From Rhizobium jaguaris (GTDB taxonomy: Bacteria; Pseudomonadota; Alphaproteobacteria; Rhizobiales; Rhizobiaceae): a stretch of DNA of 64,000 nucleotides. The DNA lies in the NCBI RefSeq assembly GCF_003627755.1, contig NZ_CP032695.1, forward strand, positions 1,302,001 through 1,366,000, written 5' to 3'. The notes beneath the pieces are model-generated. The model was not told the origin of the DNA, searched no databases, and saw nothing but the letters and a program-made list of their open reading frames with translations. Shown here in pieces: positions 34,108 to 44,066 of this stretch. Numbering within the stretch: the stretch's first letter is position 1; every line of letters begins with the position of its first letter. The translations under genes and the position numbers were made by a program.

Positions 34108-34584
34108 ATGGCGCACTGGATCGTCGACAGCTATGAGATGAAAACGATTATCCTCGGACCGGATATGCGGACCATCTTCGTCGTCGATGGCGCTTTGCCG
34201 GAAGAGAGCGCGGTATTCCCGAACTGGGCGAACGAACAGGTTATCATTGCGCAGGTGATGGTCGCCTATGTTGAAGGAAAGGCGTACCGCCTTGATATGG
34301 TTCAGGGCTATTTCGAGGATCTGAACGAAGCCGGCAGGCTGAAACATAATTCGCAGCTGAATCTGTTTCACACAATCGCCAGGCAGTTTTTCTCGACGAT
34401 GCCTGGGAGAGGCCCACGATCGATAGCGCTCGGCGAGACGCTGGGACAAACGATGTGGCACTGCAGCCCGAGGGAGAACACAGCGACTTATGAGCGGCTG
34501 CAAGGCTATTTCATAGACGGCCGAAACGATCCTTTTATCGAGCAACTTCATCCTTACGAGGCCATACATCCAACATTTCATTGA
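34108..34584 (+). CDS. Hypothetical protein
   Basis: A possible protein of 158 residues beginning 'MAHWIVDSYEMKTIILG'. It is rich in aromatic and charged residues ('NEQVIIAQVMVAYVEGKAYRL', split at AYVEG), which is what a real soluble protein would show, but no family is recognised. A minus-strand frame covers the same bases and is less convincing. The binding site (GGTGAAG) is poor. It stands alone between two intergenic regions. Confidence 0.4.
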   Translation: MAHWIVDSYEMKTIILGPDMRTIFVVDGALPEESAVFPNWANEQVIIAQVMVAYVEGKAYRLDMVQGYFEDLNEAGRLKHNSQLNLFHTIARQFFSTMPGRGPRSIALGETLGQTMWHCSPRENTATYERLQGYFIDGRNDPFIEQLHPYEAIHPTFH

Positions 34585-34804
34585 CGTGTCGGAAAATGCA
34601 GAAACCTGCGCGCCGAGGATGACACGCGCGTTGCGATAGCTTGCTCCTTCGAACACCGCTGGAATTCGCGCTGTCCCAACTCAAATTCACATCAAAGAAA
34701 AAGCGTCGTGCTGACCTCGGCAGACCGACAGCGGCTTGAATTTTTGTCCGTCATCCGCCACCTCTTCGGCTCGACTTCTAAAATTTCCAGGAGACCAGAC
34801 GCAC

Positions 34805-36694
34805 ATGACGACGACCACCGCAGAAAATCCCGCTGAGAGCCACGTCTTTGAGGCAGACGTTGCCCGCCTTCTGCACATGATGGTTCACTCGGTTTATTCG
34901 GATAAGGATGTTTTCCTACGGGAACTGATTTCGAATGCGGCTGATGCCTGCGAAAAGCTTCGCTATGAGGCAATTGCCACACCTGTATTGCTCGCAAGCG
35001 ATCCCGACAGCCGTATCGTATTGACGCTCGATGAGGAGGGCGGCCGGCTTCTCGTCGAAGACAACGGTATCGGCATGAGCCGCGATGAGATGATCGAAGC
35101 GCTTGGAACGATCGCTCGCTCCGGCACGCGGGCGTTCATGGAACGCATCGAGGCAAACAAGCAGGGCGAAGGTGCGCAACTCATCGGGCAGTTCGGCGTC
35201 GGCTTCTATTCCTGCTTCATGGTCGCCGAGCGTGTCGATGTCGTATCGCGCCGCGCGGGCGCGGATAATGCCTGGCTTTGGTCTTCCGACGGCAAGGGCG
35301 GCTACAGCGTCAGCCCAATCGACATAAGCGAGGCGCCGGCACGCGGAACACGCATTACCCTGCATCTCATGGACGATGCAAAGAGTTATGCCTCCCGCTG
35401 GAGCATTGAGCGGATCGTTAAAGAACAGTCGGGGCATGTACCGGTCCCGATCCGGATTGCAGAAAAGCCCGGCGCCGAACCGACACAATTGACCGACGGA
35501 ACCGCGCTCTGGACCAAGTCGAAGAACGACATTACCGGCGAGGAATATATCGACTTCTATCGCGGCGTGTCCGGTCAGTATGACGAGCCGGCTCTGACGG
35601 TGCATTTCCGTGCCGAGGGCCGCCATGAATATTCCGCACTCGCCTTCGTGCCCGGCTCGCAGCCATTCGACCTCTTCGATCCCGATCGAAAAGGCCGCAT
35701 GAAGCTCTATGTGAAGCGCGTCTTCATCACCGATGAGGCGGAATTGCTGCCGCGCTACCTGCGCTTCGTGCGCGGTCTCGTCGATACTGCCGATCTGCCG
35801 TTGAATGTGTCGCGCGAAATGATCCAGGAGAGCCCGATCCTGACGGCGATCCGCAAGGGTGTCACCAATCGCATCATCACGGCGATCGAGAAGCAGGCGG
35901 AGAGCGACAAGGACGCCTTCCTGAAAATCTGGGAGAACTTCGGCAGCCTCATCAAGGAAGGCCTCTATGAGGACTTCGAGCGCCGCTCGCAACTTCTGGC
36001 CCTCTCACGCTTCCGCACGACTGTGTCTGGGGACGGCTATCGTTCGCTCGCCGATTACGTCAAAGATGCCAAGGAAGGCCAGCGGTCGATCTACTATCTC
36101 GTCGGTGGCAGCCTGGATCAGCTGAAGGCTTCGCCACAGCTTGAAGGCTTCCGTGCCCGCGGCATCGAAGTTCTGCTGCTGACCGATTCCGTCGACAGCT
36201 TCTGGGTCACCAACGCCCCGGAATTCGAGGGCAAGAGCTTCAAGTCGATCACCCAGGGCTCCGCGGATCTCGCGCAGTTCAACAGGCAGGATGAAGGCAA
36301 GCCGGAAAGCGAAAGCGCTTCCGCCGAAGTGCAAGCCTTCCTCGACTATGCCAAGCAGAAGCTCGCCGCTGAGGTATCCGATGTGCGCGCATCCGATCGC
36401 CTGATCGAAAGCGCCGTCTGCCTCGTTGCTTCAGAGCAGGGCTATGACCGGCAGCTCGAGAAGATCCTGCAGGGGGCCGGCCGTCTGGAATCTGGCGCCA
36501 AGCCGATCCTCGAAATCAACATGGATCATCCCGTCGTCAAGGCCATCGCCGCCAAGGCGGATGCGCAGTCGCTGCGCGACGATGCGGCATTCCTGCTACT
36601 CGATCAGGCACGGGTTTTGGACGGTGACAAGCCGGCCGATCCGCGCGCCTTCGCTGAGCGGTTGGCGCGGTTGATGGAACGAGCATTGCAGTAG
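34805..36694 (+). CDS. htpG: Hsp90-family chaperone HtpG
   Basis: An ATP-dependent cytoplasmic chaperone of 629 residues. The GHKL ATPase domain has 'FLRELISNAADACEKLRY', 'VEDNGIGMSRDEM' and 'IGQFGVGFYSCFM'. The middle domain has 'YVKRVFITDEAELLPRYLRF' and 'LNVSREMIQESP', including the catalytic arginine region. The C-terminal dimer domain completes the usual length. ATG 34805 follows AGGAGA. It is followed by a strong hairpin at 36723-36755. Confidence 0.96.
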   Translation: MTTTTAENPAESHVFEADVARLLHMMVHSVYSDKDVFLRELISNAADACEKLRYEAIATPVLLASDPDSRIVLTLDEEGGRLLVEDNGIGMSRDEMIEALGTIARSGTRAFMERIEANKQGEGAQLIGQFGVGFYSCFMVAERVDVVSRRAGADNAWLWSSDGKGGYSVSPIDISEAPARGTRITLHLMDDAKSYASRWSIERIVKEQSGHVPVPIRIAEKPGAEPTQLTDGTALWTKSKNDITGEEYIDFYRGVSGQYDEPALTVHFRAEGRHEYSALAFVPGSQPFDLFDPDRKGRMKLYVKRVFITDEAELLPRYLRFVRGLVDTADLPLNVSREMIQESPILTAIRKGVTNRIITAIEKQAESDKDAFLKIWENFGSLIKEGLYEDFERRSQLLALSRFRTTVSGDGYRSLADYVKDAKEGQRSIYYLVGGSLDQLKASPQLEGFRARGIEVLLLTDSVDSFWVTNAPEFEGKSFKSITQGSADLAQFNRQDEGKPESESASAEVQAFLDYAKQKLAAEVSDVRASDRLIESAVCLVASEQGYDRQLEKILQGAGRLESGAKPILEINMDHPVVKAIAAKADAQSLRDDAAFLLLDQARVLDGDKPADPRAFAERLARLMERALQ

Positions 36695-37007
36695 GCAAAG
36701 GCGGCTTCTGCAATCCAATGTTCCGCGGCGGATGGATCGTTGCCATCCGCCGCGGCAAATGGCGAAGCAGCCTGCCTCGGCTGTCTTGAAGACACTCCAA
36801 TGCGGGCGGGGGGCTTTGTGCCGGGAGCCACCGCTTTCGGCCAGCCGCTCACCTTCGTGCGATAACGACATTCAGAGACGTGGAGGCTTCGGGACAGGCG
36901 ATTATGGGCTACAAACCATAGCGCCCGCTTAACTCTCGGGAAACCATATTTGGCAACAAGGAAGCCAGCGGGCTCTGCGCTGAGTCATCCTCTGACCGAG
37001 ATTTTCA
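36695..37007. other. Intergenic region between htpG and the chemoreceptor
   Basis: About 310 bases. The htpG hairpin at 36723-36755 is the only clear element; no gene is supported. The promoter of the chemoreceptor presumably lies towards the right end. Confidence 0.45.
36723..36755. terminator. Terminator-like hairpin after htpG
   Basis: A perfect 13-bp GC-rich stem CCGCGGCGGATGG / CCATCCGCCGCGG with a 7-nt loop, 28 bases past the htpG stop. There is no U-tract, so it may act with Rho or protect the mRNA 3' end. Confidence 0.65.
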
Positions 37008-38498
37008 ATGACCTCTGAACATTCGACGAATACTCTTCACCAACGTCTTGATTTCATCGAGTTCGACGCCGAGACGCGTGACACGCTCAGGGAATTGCGG
37101 CCCTTGATCGCGGAAAAACTTGGCGGTGCTCTGGATAAACTCTATGGGAAGATCGCGAAGGCGGCTGGCGTAGCCGGCTTGTTCCATAGTGAAAGCCACA
37201 TGGCCGGAGCGAAGAGGAAGCAGCAGGATCATTGGGCCAACCTCGCCAATGGAAACTTCGATGCGCCTTACGTCGAGGGTGTACGTGCCATCGGCAGAAC
37301 GCATGCCCGCGTCGGCCTCGAGCCCCGCTGGTACATTGGCGGCTATGCGATCGTCATGTCGGAACTGATCAAGGGCATTGTTGAAAAGCAATCGTCGACG
37401 TTCTTTCGCCGTGGTCGGGGAAAGAAGCTGGCGGCAGGAATTTCTGCCGTCGTAAAGGTAGCGATGTTGGACATGGATTATTCCATCAGCGTCTACCTCG
37501 AAGCCCTCGAAGACAAGCGCAAAGCGCTCGAAGAGGAACGGCAGCGCACCGAAGCAGACCAGGCGCTGGCTCTCGCCCATCTGCGTCGGGCGCTGGCGGC
37601 GCTTGCCAAGGGCGATCTTGATGCAAAACTCCCGGCAGACCTGCCGGGAACCTTCCAGGAAATGGCTTCGGACTACAATCAGGCAGTCGGCGCGTTGCGC
37701 AACTCCTTCGCGTCTGTTCACAGTACATCTGGCGAGATCCTGGCCGGAACCGAAACGATATCGAAGGCAACAGACGACTTGGCGTTGCGGACCGCCCAGC
37801 AGGCGGCGGGTGTCGAGCAGAGTTCAGCTGCCCTTCAGCAACTCACCGTCAGTGTCGGCCAAACGGCTGCGAATGCCGAGAAGGCCTCTAAGGCTGTTCG
37901 CGAAACCCAGCAGCGGGCAAGGAGCTCAGGCCAATTGGTCACCGATGCCGCCTCGGCCATGGCCGCGATCGAGCAGTCGTCAAGCGAGATTTCGAAGATT
38001 ATCGGCGTGATCGACGAGATCGCCTTTCAAACGAATCTGCTCGCGCTCAACGCCGGTGTCGAAGCGGCTCGTGCCGGAGACGCGGGCAAGGGCTTTGCGG
38101 TTGTGGCCCAAGAGGTCCGGCAACTGGCACAGCGAAGCGCCGAGGCCGCCAAGGAGATCAAGCAGCTTATTTCGGAAAGCTCCGATCAGGTGAACAAGGG
38201 CGTCGGTATTGTCAGCGATACGGGCGAAGCGCTGAGCGATATGATCGGCCGGATCGATGTCATCAACCAGTTCGTTTCCGACATCGCAGGCACAGCGCGC
38301 GATCAGGCTACCGGCGTCGACGAGGTCAATGTCGCGATCCGCGGCATGGACACGATCACCCAGCAGAATTCCGGCATGGTCGAACGCACCTCCGCGGAGA
38401 CACGCCGACTTCGCAACGAAGTCGAAAATCTCGTACATCTCCTCCAGCGTTTTGGTGCCGCCGGCGGAAAAGCCAAACAGCTGAGCCGGGCCGCCTGA
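37008..38498 (+). CDS. Soluble globin-coupled chemoreceptor (HemAT-like)
   Basis: A methyl-accepting chemotaxis protein of 496 residues without membrane helices. The first 165 residues are a protoglobin sensor ('[18 protein letters not shown]', '[22 protein letters not shown]', where the His is the likely haem ligand). A helical linker and a HAMP-like segment follow (about 180-260). The signalling tip reads '[18 protein letters not shown]' and '[20 protein letters not shown]'. It should bind haem and signal oxygen or a related gas to CheA from the cytoplasm. ATG 37008 has only a weak binding site. Confidence 0.92.
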   Translation: MTSEHSTNTLHQRLDFIEFDAETRDTLRELRPLIAEKLGGALDKLYGKIAKAAGVAGLFHSESHMAGAKRKQQDHWANLANGNFDAPYVEGVRAIGRTHARVGLEPRWYIGGYAIVMSELIKGIVEKQSSTFFRRGRGKKLAAGISAVVKVAMLDMDYSISVYLEALEDKRKALEEERQRTEADQALALAHLRRALAALAKGDLDAKLPADLPGTFQEMASDYNQAVGALRNSFASVHSTSGEILAGTETISKATDDLALRTAQQAAGVEQSSAALQQLTVSVGQTAANAEKASKAVRETQQRARSSGQLVTDAASAMAAIEQSSSEISKIIGVIDEIAFQTNLLALNAGVEAARAGDAGKGFAVVAQEVRQLAQRSAEAAKEIKQLISESSDQVNKGVGIVSDTGEALSDMIGRIDVINQFVSDIAGTARDQATGVDEVNVAIRGMDTITQQNSGMVERTSAETRRLRNEVENLVHLLQRFGAAGGKAKQLSRAA

Positions 38499-38540
38499 TC
38501 CAGCGGAGAAGGCTGCGGACGATCGGTCCTAAGGGCGAAA

Positions 38541-38607
38541 GAGGGGCGGCAAACGGCCCCTCCAAGGCTGTTCTCACTTGACGGCACCTGGAAAAACAAA
38601 GGTGCCG
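38541..38607. terminator. Two hairpins after the chemoreceptor
   Basis: A 7-bp stem GAGGGGC/GCCCCTC (38541-38562) and an 8-bp stem CGGCACCT/AGGTGCCG (38582-38607) lie between the chemoreceptor and the convergent response-regulator gene. They probably end transcription from one or both sides. Confidence 0.5.
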
Positions 38608-38680
38608 GTCGCCTTGATAAAGGGATCACTACAAAAGCTGCTCGCCTGTATTCAGAAACAGCGGCTCAAATATCTCGCGG

Positions 38681-39313
38681 TTATTCCGTTAGTCTGTCCG
38701 AAATCCTGATCAGGTCGGCCAAAGTTCGAGCCTGCATCTTGCGCATGACCTGACCGCGCCGGACCTTAACCGTAATCTCGCTCACGCCAAGAGACCCAGC
38801 GATCTGCTTGTTCAACAAACCGCGGACCACAAGCCGCATAACGTCTTGCTCGCCCGCAGTGAGGTCGAGCCAGCGGTCTCGAAGTTCCGCCGTGACATGG
38901 TCTTCAGCGCGCCGCAGGGTATCATTTCTGATCCCCTGGTGGATGGCATCGAGCAGGTCCTGGTCACGGAATGGCTTGGTCAGGAACTCGATGGCGCCGT
39001 CCTTCATCGCGCGCACTGACATCTCGATATCGCCATGACCGGTGATGAAGATGATCGGAAGGCGAATGCCGAGCCGCGTCATCTCCCGCTGGAAGTCCAA
39101 TCCGCTCTGACCGGGCATGCGGATATCGAGCACCAGGCAGGCCGGTGCGTCGGCGAGGCCATTGTCGAGGAATGCTTGGGTCGATCCGAACGAGATCACG
39201 TTGAGGTCGACGGAGGCCAGCAGATCCTCCAGGGCATTGCGCACGGATTCGTCATCATCAATGACGTAGACGATCGGCTTCGTCGTCTCGCCGCTCGGAG
39301 GCGGCACTCTCAT
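38681..39313 (-). CDS. FixJ-like response regulator
   Basis: A two-component regulator of 210 residues. Receiver domain with the phospho-acceptor Asp in 'CLVLDIRMPGQSG' near residue 62 and Lys in 'LTKPFRDQDLL'. A LuxR-type helix-turn-helix lies at the C-terminus: 'LTAGEQDVMRLVVRGLLNKQIAGSLGVSEITVKV', split here at RGLLN. This is the FixJ/TodT arrangement. ATG 39313 overlaps the stop of the kinase gene as ATGA, so the pair is translated together. Targets are unknown; the divergent ABC transporter is a candidate. Confidence 0.92.
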   Translation of the reverse strand: MRVPPPSGETTKPIVYVIDDDESVRNALEDLLASVDLNVISFGSTQAFLDNGLADAPACLVLDIRMPGQSGLDFQREMTRLGIRLPIIFITGHGDIEMSVRAMKDGAIEFLTKPFRDQDLLDAIHQGIRNDTLRRAEDHVTAELRDRWLDLTAGEQDVMRLVVRGLLNKQIAGSLGVSEITVKVRRGQVMRKMQARTLADLIRISDRLTE

Positions 39314-40392
39314 GCCAAGTTCCTCTCGGCGACTGGCAAGCTGACGCGAAAGGTCGCGCCCATGCGCGGCGTCGACGTGACCGCAATCTGACCGCCATGT
39401 GCTTCGACGAACGAACGGCTGATCGACAGACCGATACCCATGCCGCCTTCCTTGGTGGTCCAGAAGGCCTCGAATAGATGATCGAGTGCCGCCGGCTTGA
39501 TGCCGACTCCTGAATCGGTCACCGTGAAAGCGATCCTGTCCCGATCTTCCTGGAACGTCGTTATCTCAAGTTCCCTCTTGAAGGTTGGCATGACATGCAT
39601 CGCTTCTATCGCGTTGAGCAGCAGATTCCCGACCACCTGCAGGATCTGCACCCTGTCGACGAGCACTTGGGGCAGGTCCTCGGCGAGGCTCAGATGCAAT
39701 ATGATGTTGTTTCTCTCCGTCTCGTTCTGCGCGATGGCTATCGCCTCGCCGATCGTATCATTGAGGTTCAATGCTTCCCTGTGCAGCGGCTCGCTCTTGG
39801 CCAAGCTTCGGACCCGGGTAATGACATCGCCGGCGCGGTTGGCATCATGAACGATCCGGTCGACGGCTTGCCGGGCCTTGTCGATATTCGGTGGATCACG
39901 ATCGAGCCAGCGCCGGCAGGCTCCCCCGCTGGTGGCGATCGCCGCCAGAGGCTGGTTGACCTCATGGGCGATCGACGCTGTCAACGCACCCAGACTGGTC
40001 AAGCGCGCGACGCGCACCATTTGCGCCTGCGCTTCGAAGGCGGAAGCCTGAGCCGCCACGGTCTTGAGGACGAGATAGGTCGTGGTTGCGATGGCGGCGA
40101 TGCTGATGCCGCAATTCATGAGCCCAGCCTCGAACGAACCGTGCCGCGATAGGAGCAGGCTGAGGCCCGTCAGGCCCACACACAGGCCTGCCAAAAGGAT
40201 CACACCGCGGGTTGACATGTAGCCGATCGCCAGGAGGATGATCAGAATATAGAAGACCGCTATTGCGATCTCGAACTTGGTAACCGTGTCAGCGACAAAC
40301 ACCGCCACCAATAAAAACAATATCACTGCGGCTCTAAGCTTCGGCCGGTTGTGCCGCGGTGCGGGCATTGCATCTCGTGCGCTGCTGGTCAT
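39310..40392 (-). CDS. Membrane histidine kinase (FixL-like kinase core)
   Basis: A sensor kinase of 360 residues. Four hydrophobic helices lie between about residues 18 and 125 with very short periplasmic loops and no PAS or haem domain. It therefore probably senses within the membrane. The H-box 'SIAHEVNQPLAAIATSGG' near residue 155, N-box 'NLLLNAIEAM', 'VTDSGVGI' and 'GGMGIGLSISRS' are all intact and resemble FixL/TodS kinase cores. ATG 40392 follows AGGA at seven bases. It is coupled to the response regulator and divergent from the ABC permease at 40845. Confidence 0.9.
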   Translation of the reverse strand: MTSSARDAMPAPRHNRPKLRAAVILFLLVAVFVADTVTKFEIAIAVFYILIILLAIGYMSTRGVILLAGLCVGLTGLSLLLSRHGSFEAGLMNCGISIAAIATTTYLVLKTVAAQASAFEAQAQMVRVARLTSLGALTASIAHEVNQPLAAIATSGGACRRWLDRDPPNIDKARQAVDRIVHDANRAGDVITRVRSLAKSEPLHREALNLNDTIGEAIAIAQNETERNNIILHLSLAEDLPQVLVDRVQILQVVGNLLLNAIEAMHVMPTFKRELEITTFQEDRDRIAFTVTDSGVGIKPAALDHLFEAFWTTKEGGMGIGLSISRSFVEAHGGQIAVTSTPRMGATFRVSLPVAERNLA

Positions 40393-40844
40393 CAGAACGT
40401 CCTGTACCTCGTCAGATGCCAACCGCCCGCGCGGCCCGATACCCTGGACACCGATGTTGACACGCCGATGGCACAGTCCAGGAGCGGTTGGTCTATATTG
40501 AACAACGATCAGGGCTCCCAATCTCGTCGTTAGTGGGTTTGTCCGCCGTTAGCTTGACAATCACACGAAACATTTGTCTCCCCGCTGGGGTCAAACGACA
40601 ACGCAAATCTTCCGGACTATACGAACGTATATCGCCGATATCCCTAGGTTTGCCGGTTCTTACCTGTTGCAACGTGGCTCGGCTGCTATGGGCGCCTTAT
40701 ACTTCTTGCATTCGGGACCGGATACCATGGAGAGCGGTCTATCGGACAACCAGCAGAACAGTGCAGCGAAGCAGCGCGCCTTTCACACGGGGCATCTGCC
40801 TCTCTGGTTTCAACATCACGTTTAACGCGAACAGAGTTTTGCCC
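40393..40844. other. Long intergenic region before the ABC permease
   Basis: About 450 bases between the divergent kinase and permease genes. Open frames exist but show no homology or good binding sites. Several short GC-rich inverted repeats are visible around 40720-40790, but I cannot match them to a known riboswitch. It is long enough for a regulated promoter with an untranslated leader. Confidence 0.4.
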
Positions 40845-42578
40845 ATGACGTTTCAGACATTCGCTCCGCTTGCCGTCCGGCGTTCCATACTGCCAAGCCT
40901 GTGGGACCTGTTTGCACTGCTGATCATCGTCGGCGTGATCGTTCTCGTTGTCTATGGCGCCGAAGTCACGACGGTTCCCCTGTCGACGCTCGATATTGCG
41001 CCGCTTTCGCTCGATCCCTCGCGATTGCCGATCTACGCGCTGCGCACCATGCTGCGCATGTTGCTGGCGATCGTCTTCTCCTTGATCTTCACGCTCATTT
41101 ACGCCTCCGTCGCTGCCAAGAGCCGGCGAGCCGAAATGGTCCTGATCCCCATCCTCGACATCCTGCAGTCGGTGCCGATCCTGGGGTTCCTCACCTTCAC
41201 CGTGACCTTTTTCCTCAACCTGTTTCCCGGCAGCGTGTTGGGGGCGGAGTTCGCATCCGTGTTTGCCATCTTCACCAGCCAGGCTTGGAACATGACGTTC
41301 AGCATGTACCAGTCGATGCGCAACCAGCCCAAGGACCTGGAGGAAGCGACGCGGAGCTTTCATTTGACCGGCTGGCAGCGCTTCTGGCGGCTGGACGTGC
41401 CCTTCGCCATGCCAGGGCTGGTGTGGAACACCATGATGTCGATGTCCGGCGGCTGGTTCTTCGTTGTCGCTTCGGAGGCGATCACGGTCGGCGACACCAC
41501 CGTCACCCTGCCGGGTGTCGGCTCCTACGTGGCGCTGGCCATCAAGCAGCAGAACATCATGGCGGTCCTTTATGCCGTCGTTACCATGCTGTTGGTGATT
41601 GTTCTTTATGACCAATTCCTGTTCCGTCCCCTGGTCGCTTGGGCGGACAAGTTCCGCTTCGAGACCACCACCTCCGGCGTTGTGCCGACGTCGTGGATCC
41701 TCGATCTTTTCCGTCGGGCACGGATTACCCGTCTTCTCGCCGCTCCGTTCCAAAGGCTGGCGCGATTGGTCTGGACCTTGCGGTTGCCTGCACTGCCATC
41801 GCTTAGGTCCCGACAAGCCACTGTGGCTGCCTCCCGCGCGATGGATTGGATTTGGATGGCGCTAGTGATTGCCGCCGCCGCATGGGCCGCCTATCTCAGC
41901 ATAAATTATCTCAGGGCAAGCATCGGCTGGTCAGATGTGGCGACGGCCATCACGGACGGCTTCATCACTTTGTTGCGCGTCATCGTCCTAATGGCACTTG
42001 CCACCCTAATCTGGGTGCCGATCGGGGTGTGGATCGGCCTGCGCCCAAAGCTTGCGGAGAAGGTTCAGCCTCTGGCCCAATTCCTGGCAGCCTTTCCGGC
42101 CAATATCGCCTTTCCGGTGTTCGTCGTGCTGATCGTCCACTTCGGGCTCAACGCGGATATCTGGCTGAGCCCGCTGATGATCCTTGGCACGCAGTGGTAC
42201 ATCCTGTTCAACATCATTGCGGGGGCTTCGGCCTTCCCGAGCGATCTCAAGGAAGCTGCCCGTAGCTTCCACATTCAGGGATGGCGTTGGTGGCTGAAGG
42301 TGATCCTGCCGGGCATCTTTCCCTATTACATCACGGGCGCCATCACCGCTTCGGGCGGCTCCTGGAACGCCAGCATCGTGGCTGAGGTCGCAAGCTGGGG
42401 CGACACGCAGCTCACTACGCCCGGCCTGGGCTCCTACATCGCGCAGGCCACCACGGCCGGCGACTTCCCGCGCGTGGTGCTCGGCATCGTTGTGATGTGT
42501 ACCTTCGTCACCTTGTTCAACCGCCTCTGCTGGCGCCCGCTTTACGGCTTCGGCGAACGTCGGCTGCGCCTCGGCTGA
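40845..42578 (+). CDS. Fused double-permease of a NitT/TauT-type ABC transporter
   Basis: An inner-membrane protein of 577 residues holding two complete permease modules. Each has a BPD-type EAA loop: 'LEEATRSFHLTGWQRFW' near residue 165 and 'LKEAARSFHIQGWRWWL' near residue 470. About six helices surround each loop, and a linker (about 265-325) with charged residues joins them. Two fused modules mean that one polypeptide forms the whole channel. The family is the nitrate/sulfonate/bicarbonate group. No substrate-binding protein is nearby. The ATPase follows 31 bases downstream. Confidence 0.88.
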   Translation: MTFQTFAPLAVRRSILPSLWDLFALLIIVGVIVLVVYGAEVTTVPLSTLDIAPLSLDPSRLPIYALRTMLRMLLAIVFSLIFTLIYASVAAKSRRAEMVLIPILDILQSVPILGFLTFTVTFFLNLFPGSVLGAEFASVFAIFTSQAWNMTFSMYQSMRNQPKDLEEATRSFHLTGWQRFWRLDVPFAMPGLVWNTMMSMSGGWFFVVASEAITVGDTTVTLPGVGSYVALAIKQQNIMAVLYAVVTMLLVIVLYDQFLFRPLVAWADKFRFETTTSGVVPTSWILDLFRRARITRLLAAPFQRLARLVWTLRLPALPSLRSRQATVAASRAMDWIWMALVIAAAAWAAYLSINYLRASIGWSDVATAITDGFITLLRVIVLMALATLIWVPIGVWIGLRPKLAEKVQPLAQFLAAFPANIAFPVFVVLIVHFGLNADIWLSPLMILGTQWYILFNIIAGASAFPSDLKEAARSFHIQGWRWWLKVILPGIFPYYITGAITASGGSWNASIVAEVASWGDTQLTTPGLGSYIAQATTAGDFPRVVLGIVVMCTFVTLFNRLCWRPLYGFGERRLRLG

Positions 42579-42609
42579 TCGAATCCCTAGCGTTCAAAGG
42601 AAAGTTTCC

Positions 42610-43920
42610 ATGCTCGACCAAATCGCAAAAGCTCCGCTCATCGATATCCAGCAAGTCTGCCGCTCCTTCCCCAAACCGAGCGGCAAGGATGTCGTCGTTC
42701 TCGAAAATGTCGACCTGTCGATCAAGGAGGGCGAAATCGTCGGCCTGCTCGGCCGGTCTGGTTCCGGCAAGTCGACCCTGTTGCGCATCATCGCCGGCCT
42801 GATCTCGCCGTCGTCCGGCCAGGCGCAATGTCGTGGCGCGACCATCGACGGCCCACCGGTCGGCATCTCGATGGTATTCCAGTCCTTCGCACTGTTTCCC
42901 TGGCTGACGGTTCTGCAGAATGTGGAGCTGGGGCTCGAGGCCAAGGGCGTCGACCGTGCCGAACGGCGCAAGCTCGCTCTTGCAGCGATCGACCTTATCG
43001 GCCTTGACGGCTTCGAGAACGCCTTTCCCAAGGAACTATCCGGTGGCATGCGCCAACGCGTCGGCTTTGCTCGCGCACTGGTGGTCCATCCCGACCTTCT
43101 GCTGATGGATGAGCCGTTCTCGGCTCTGGACGTGCTCACCGCTGAGACGCTTCGCACCGACATGATCGATTTGTGGATCGAAGGGCGTCTACCGATCAAG
43201 TCCGTGCTGATTGTCACCCACAATATCGAGGAGGCAGTGCTGATGTGCGATCGCATCCTCGTTTTTTCATCCAATCCCGGCCGTGTGGCGCGCGAGCTGA
43301 AGGTCGATCTGCCGCATCCGCGCAACCGGCTCGACCCGGCATTCCGCCAACTCGTCGACAATATCTACGCCCTGATGACGCAGCGCACGGAGCCGAGGAC
43401 GCCGGCCATGGAAGGGATCCCCGGCACCGGAATGGGGATGGTCCTGGAGCCAGTCTCCACCAATATTCTCTCCGGCCTGATCGAGGCGCTTGCGGGTGCA
43501 CCCTATCACGGGCAGGCCGATCTGCCCGTGCTCGCCGGCACGCTGCAGTTAGAAGCGGACGAACTTTTTCACCTTGGTGAGGCGCTGCAATTGTTGCGCT
43601 TCGCCCAGCTCAGCGAAGGCGACATCGTGCTGACCGATGCGGGCAAGAAGTTTGCACACATGGAGACCGATTCTCGCAAGAAGCTCTTCGCCGAACATTT
43701 GCTCACCTATGTTCCGGTCATCGGTCTGATCCGCCGCGTGCTCGACGAACGTCCGAACCACACAGCACCTGCCACACGTTTTCGCAACGAGTTGGAGGAC
43801 TACATGACGGAGTCCTACGCTGATGATACGCTGAAGACGATCGTGTCCTGGTCGCGATATGCGGAACTCTTCGCCTATGACGAGCAAACGGAGATGTTCA
43901 GCCTCGAAAATCCCCAGTAA
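42610..43920 (+). CDS. ABC ATPase with C-terminal AAA-associated domain
   Basis: The energising subunit, 436 residues. ATPase domain (1-260): Walker A 'GRSGSGKST' at residues 48-56, Q-loop 'QSFALFPWLTVLQNVEL', signature 'LSGGMRQRVGFARAL', Walker B 'LLLMDEPFSALD', switch His in 'VTHNIEEA'. The remaining 160 residues form the AAA-associated C-terminal domain seen in this transporter group ('VSTNILSGLIEALAGAPYHG', 'LTYVPVIGLIRRVLDERPNH'), which may sense the substrate or regulate turnover. ATG 42610 overlaps no other gene and follows AAAGGAAAG. Confidence 0.92.
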   Translation: MLDQIAKAPLIDIQQVCRSFPKPSGKDVVVLENVDLSIKEGEIVGLLGRSGSGKSTLLRIIAGLISPSSGQAQCRGATIDGPPVGISMVFQSFALFPWLTVLQNVELGLEAKGVDRAERRKLALAAIDLIGLDGFENAFPKELSGGMRQRVGFARALVVHPDLLLMDEPFSALDVLTAETLRTDMIDLWIEGRLPIKSVLIVTHNIEEAVLMCDRILVFSSNPGRVARELKVDLPHPRNRLDPAFRQLVDNIYALMTQRTEPRTPAMEGIPGTGMGMVLEPVSTNILSGLIEALAGAPYHGQADLPVLAGTLQLEADELFHLGEALQLLRFAQLSEGDIVLTDAGKKFAHMETDSRKKLFAEHLLTYVPVIGLIRRVLDERPNHTAPATRFRNELEDYMTESYADDTLKTIVSWSRYAELFAYDEQTEMFSLENPQ

Positions 43921-44066
43921 TGGCGGCCCGACAAACTAAGCTCCATCCCGACGGAGGCCGGGCCAACTTCTAGCCCTCGTTGCTTAGGAATGTTCGATAC
44001 GATCGTGCGACTCGAGCTAGGGGCCGGCGCCTTCGTTGACCCCGACAAGGCGAGATGCGGCTGAAT

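Noticed and set aside
40700..40800. A riboswitch in front of the ABC transporter
   Set aside because: Some inverted repeats are visible, but I could not match them to any known class, and the gap may simply hold a promoter.
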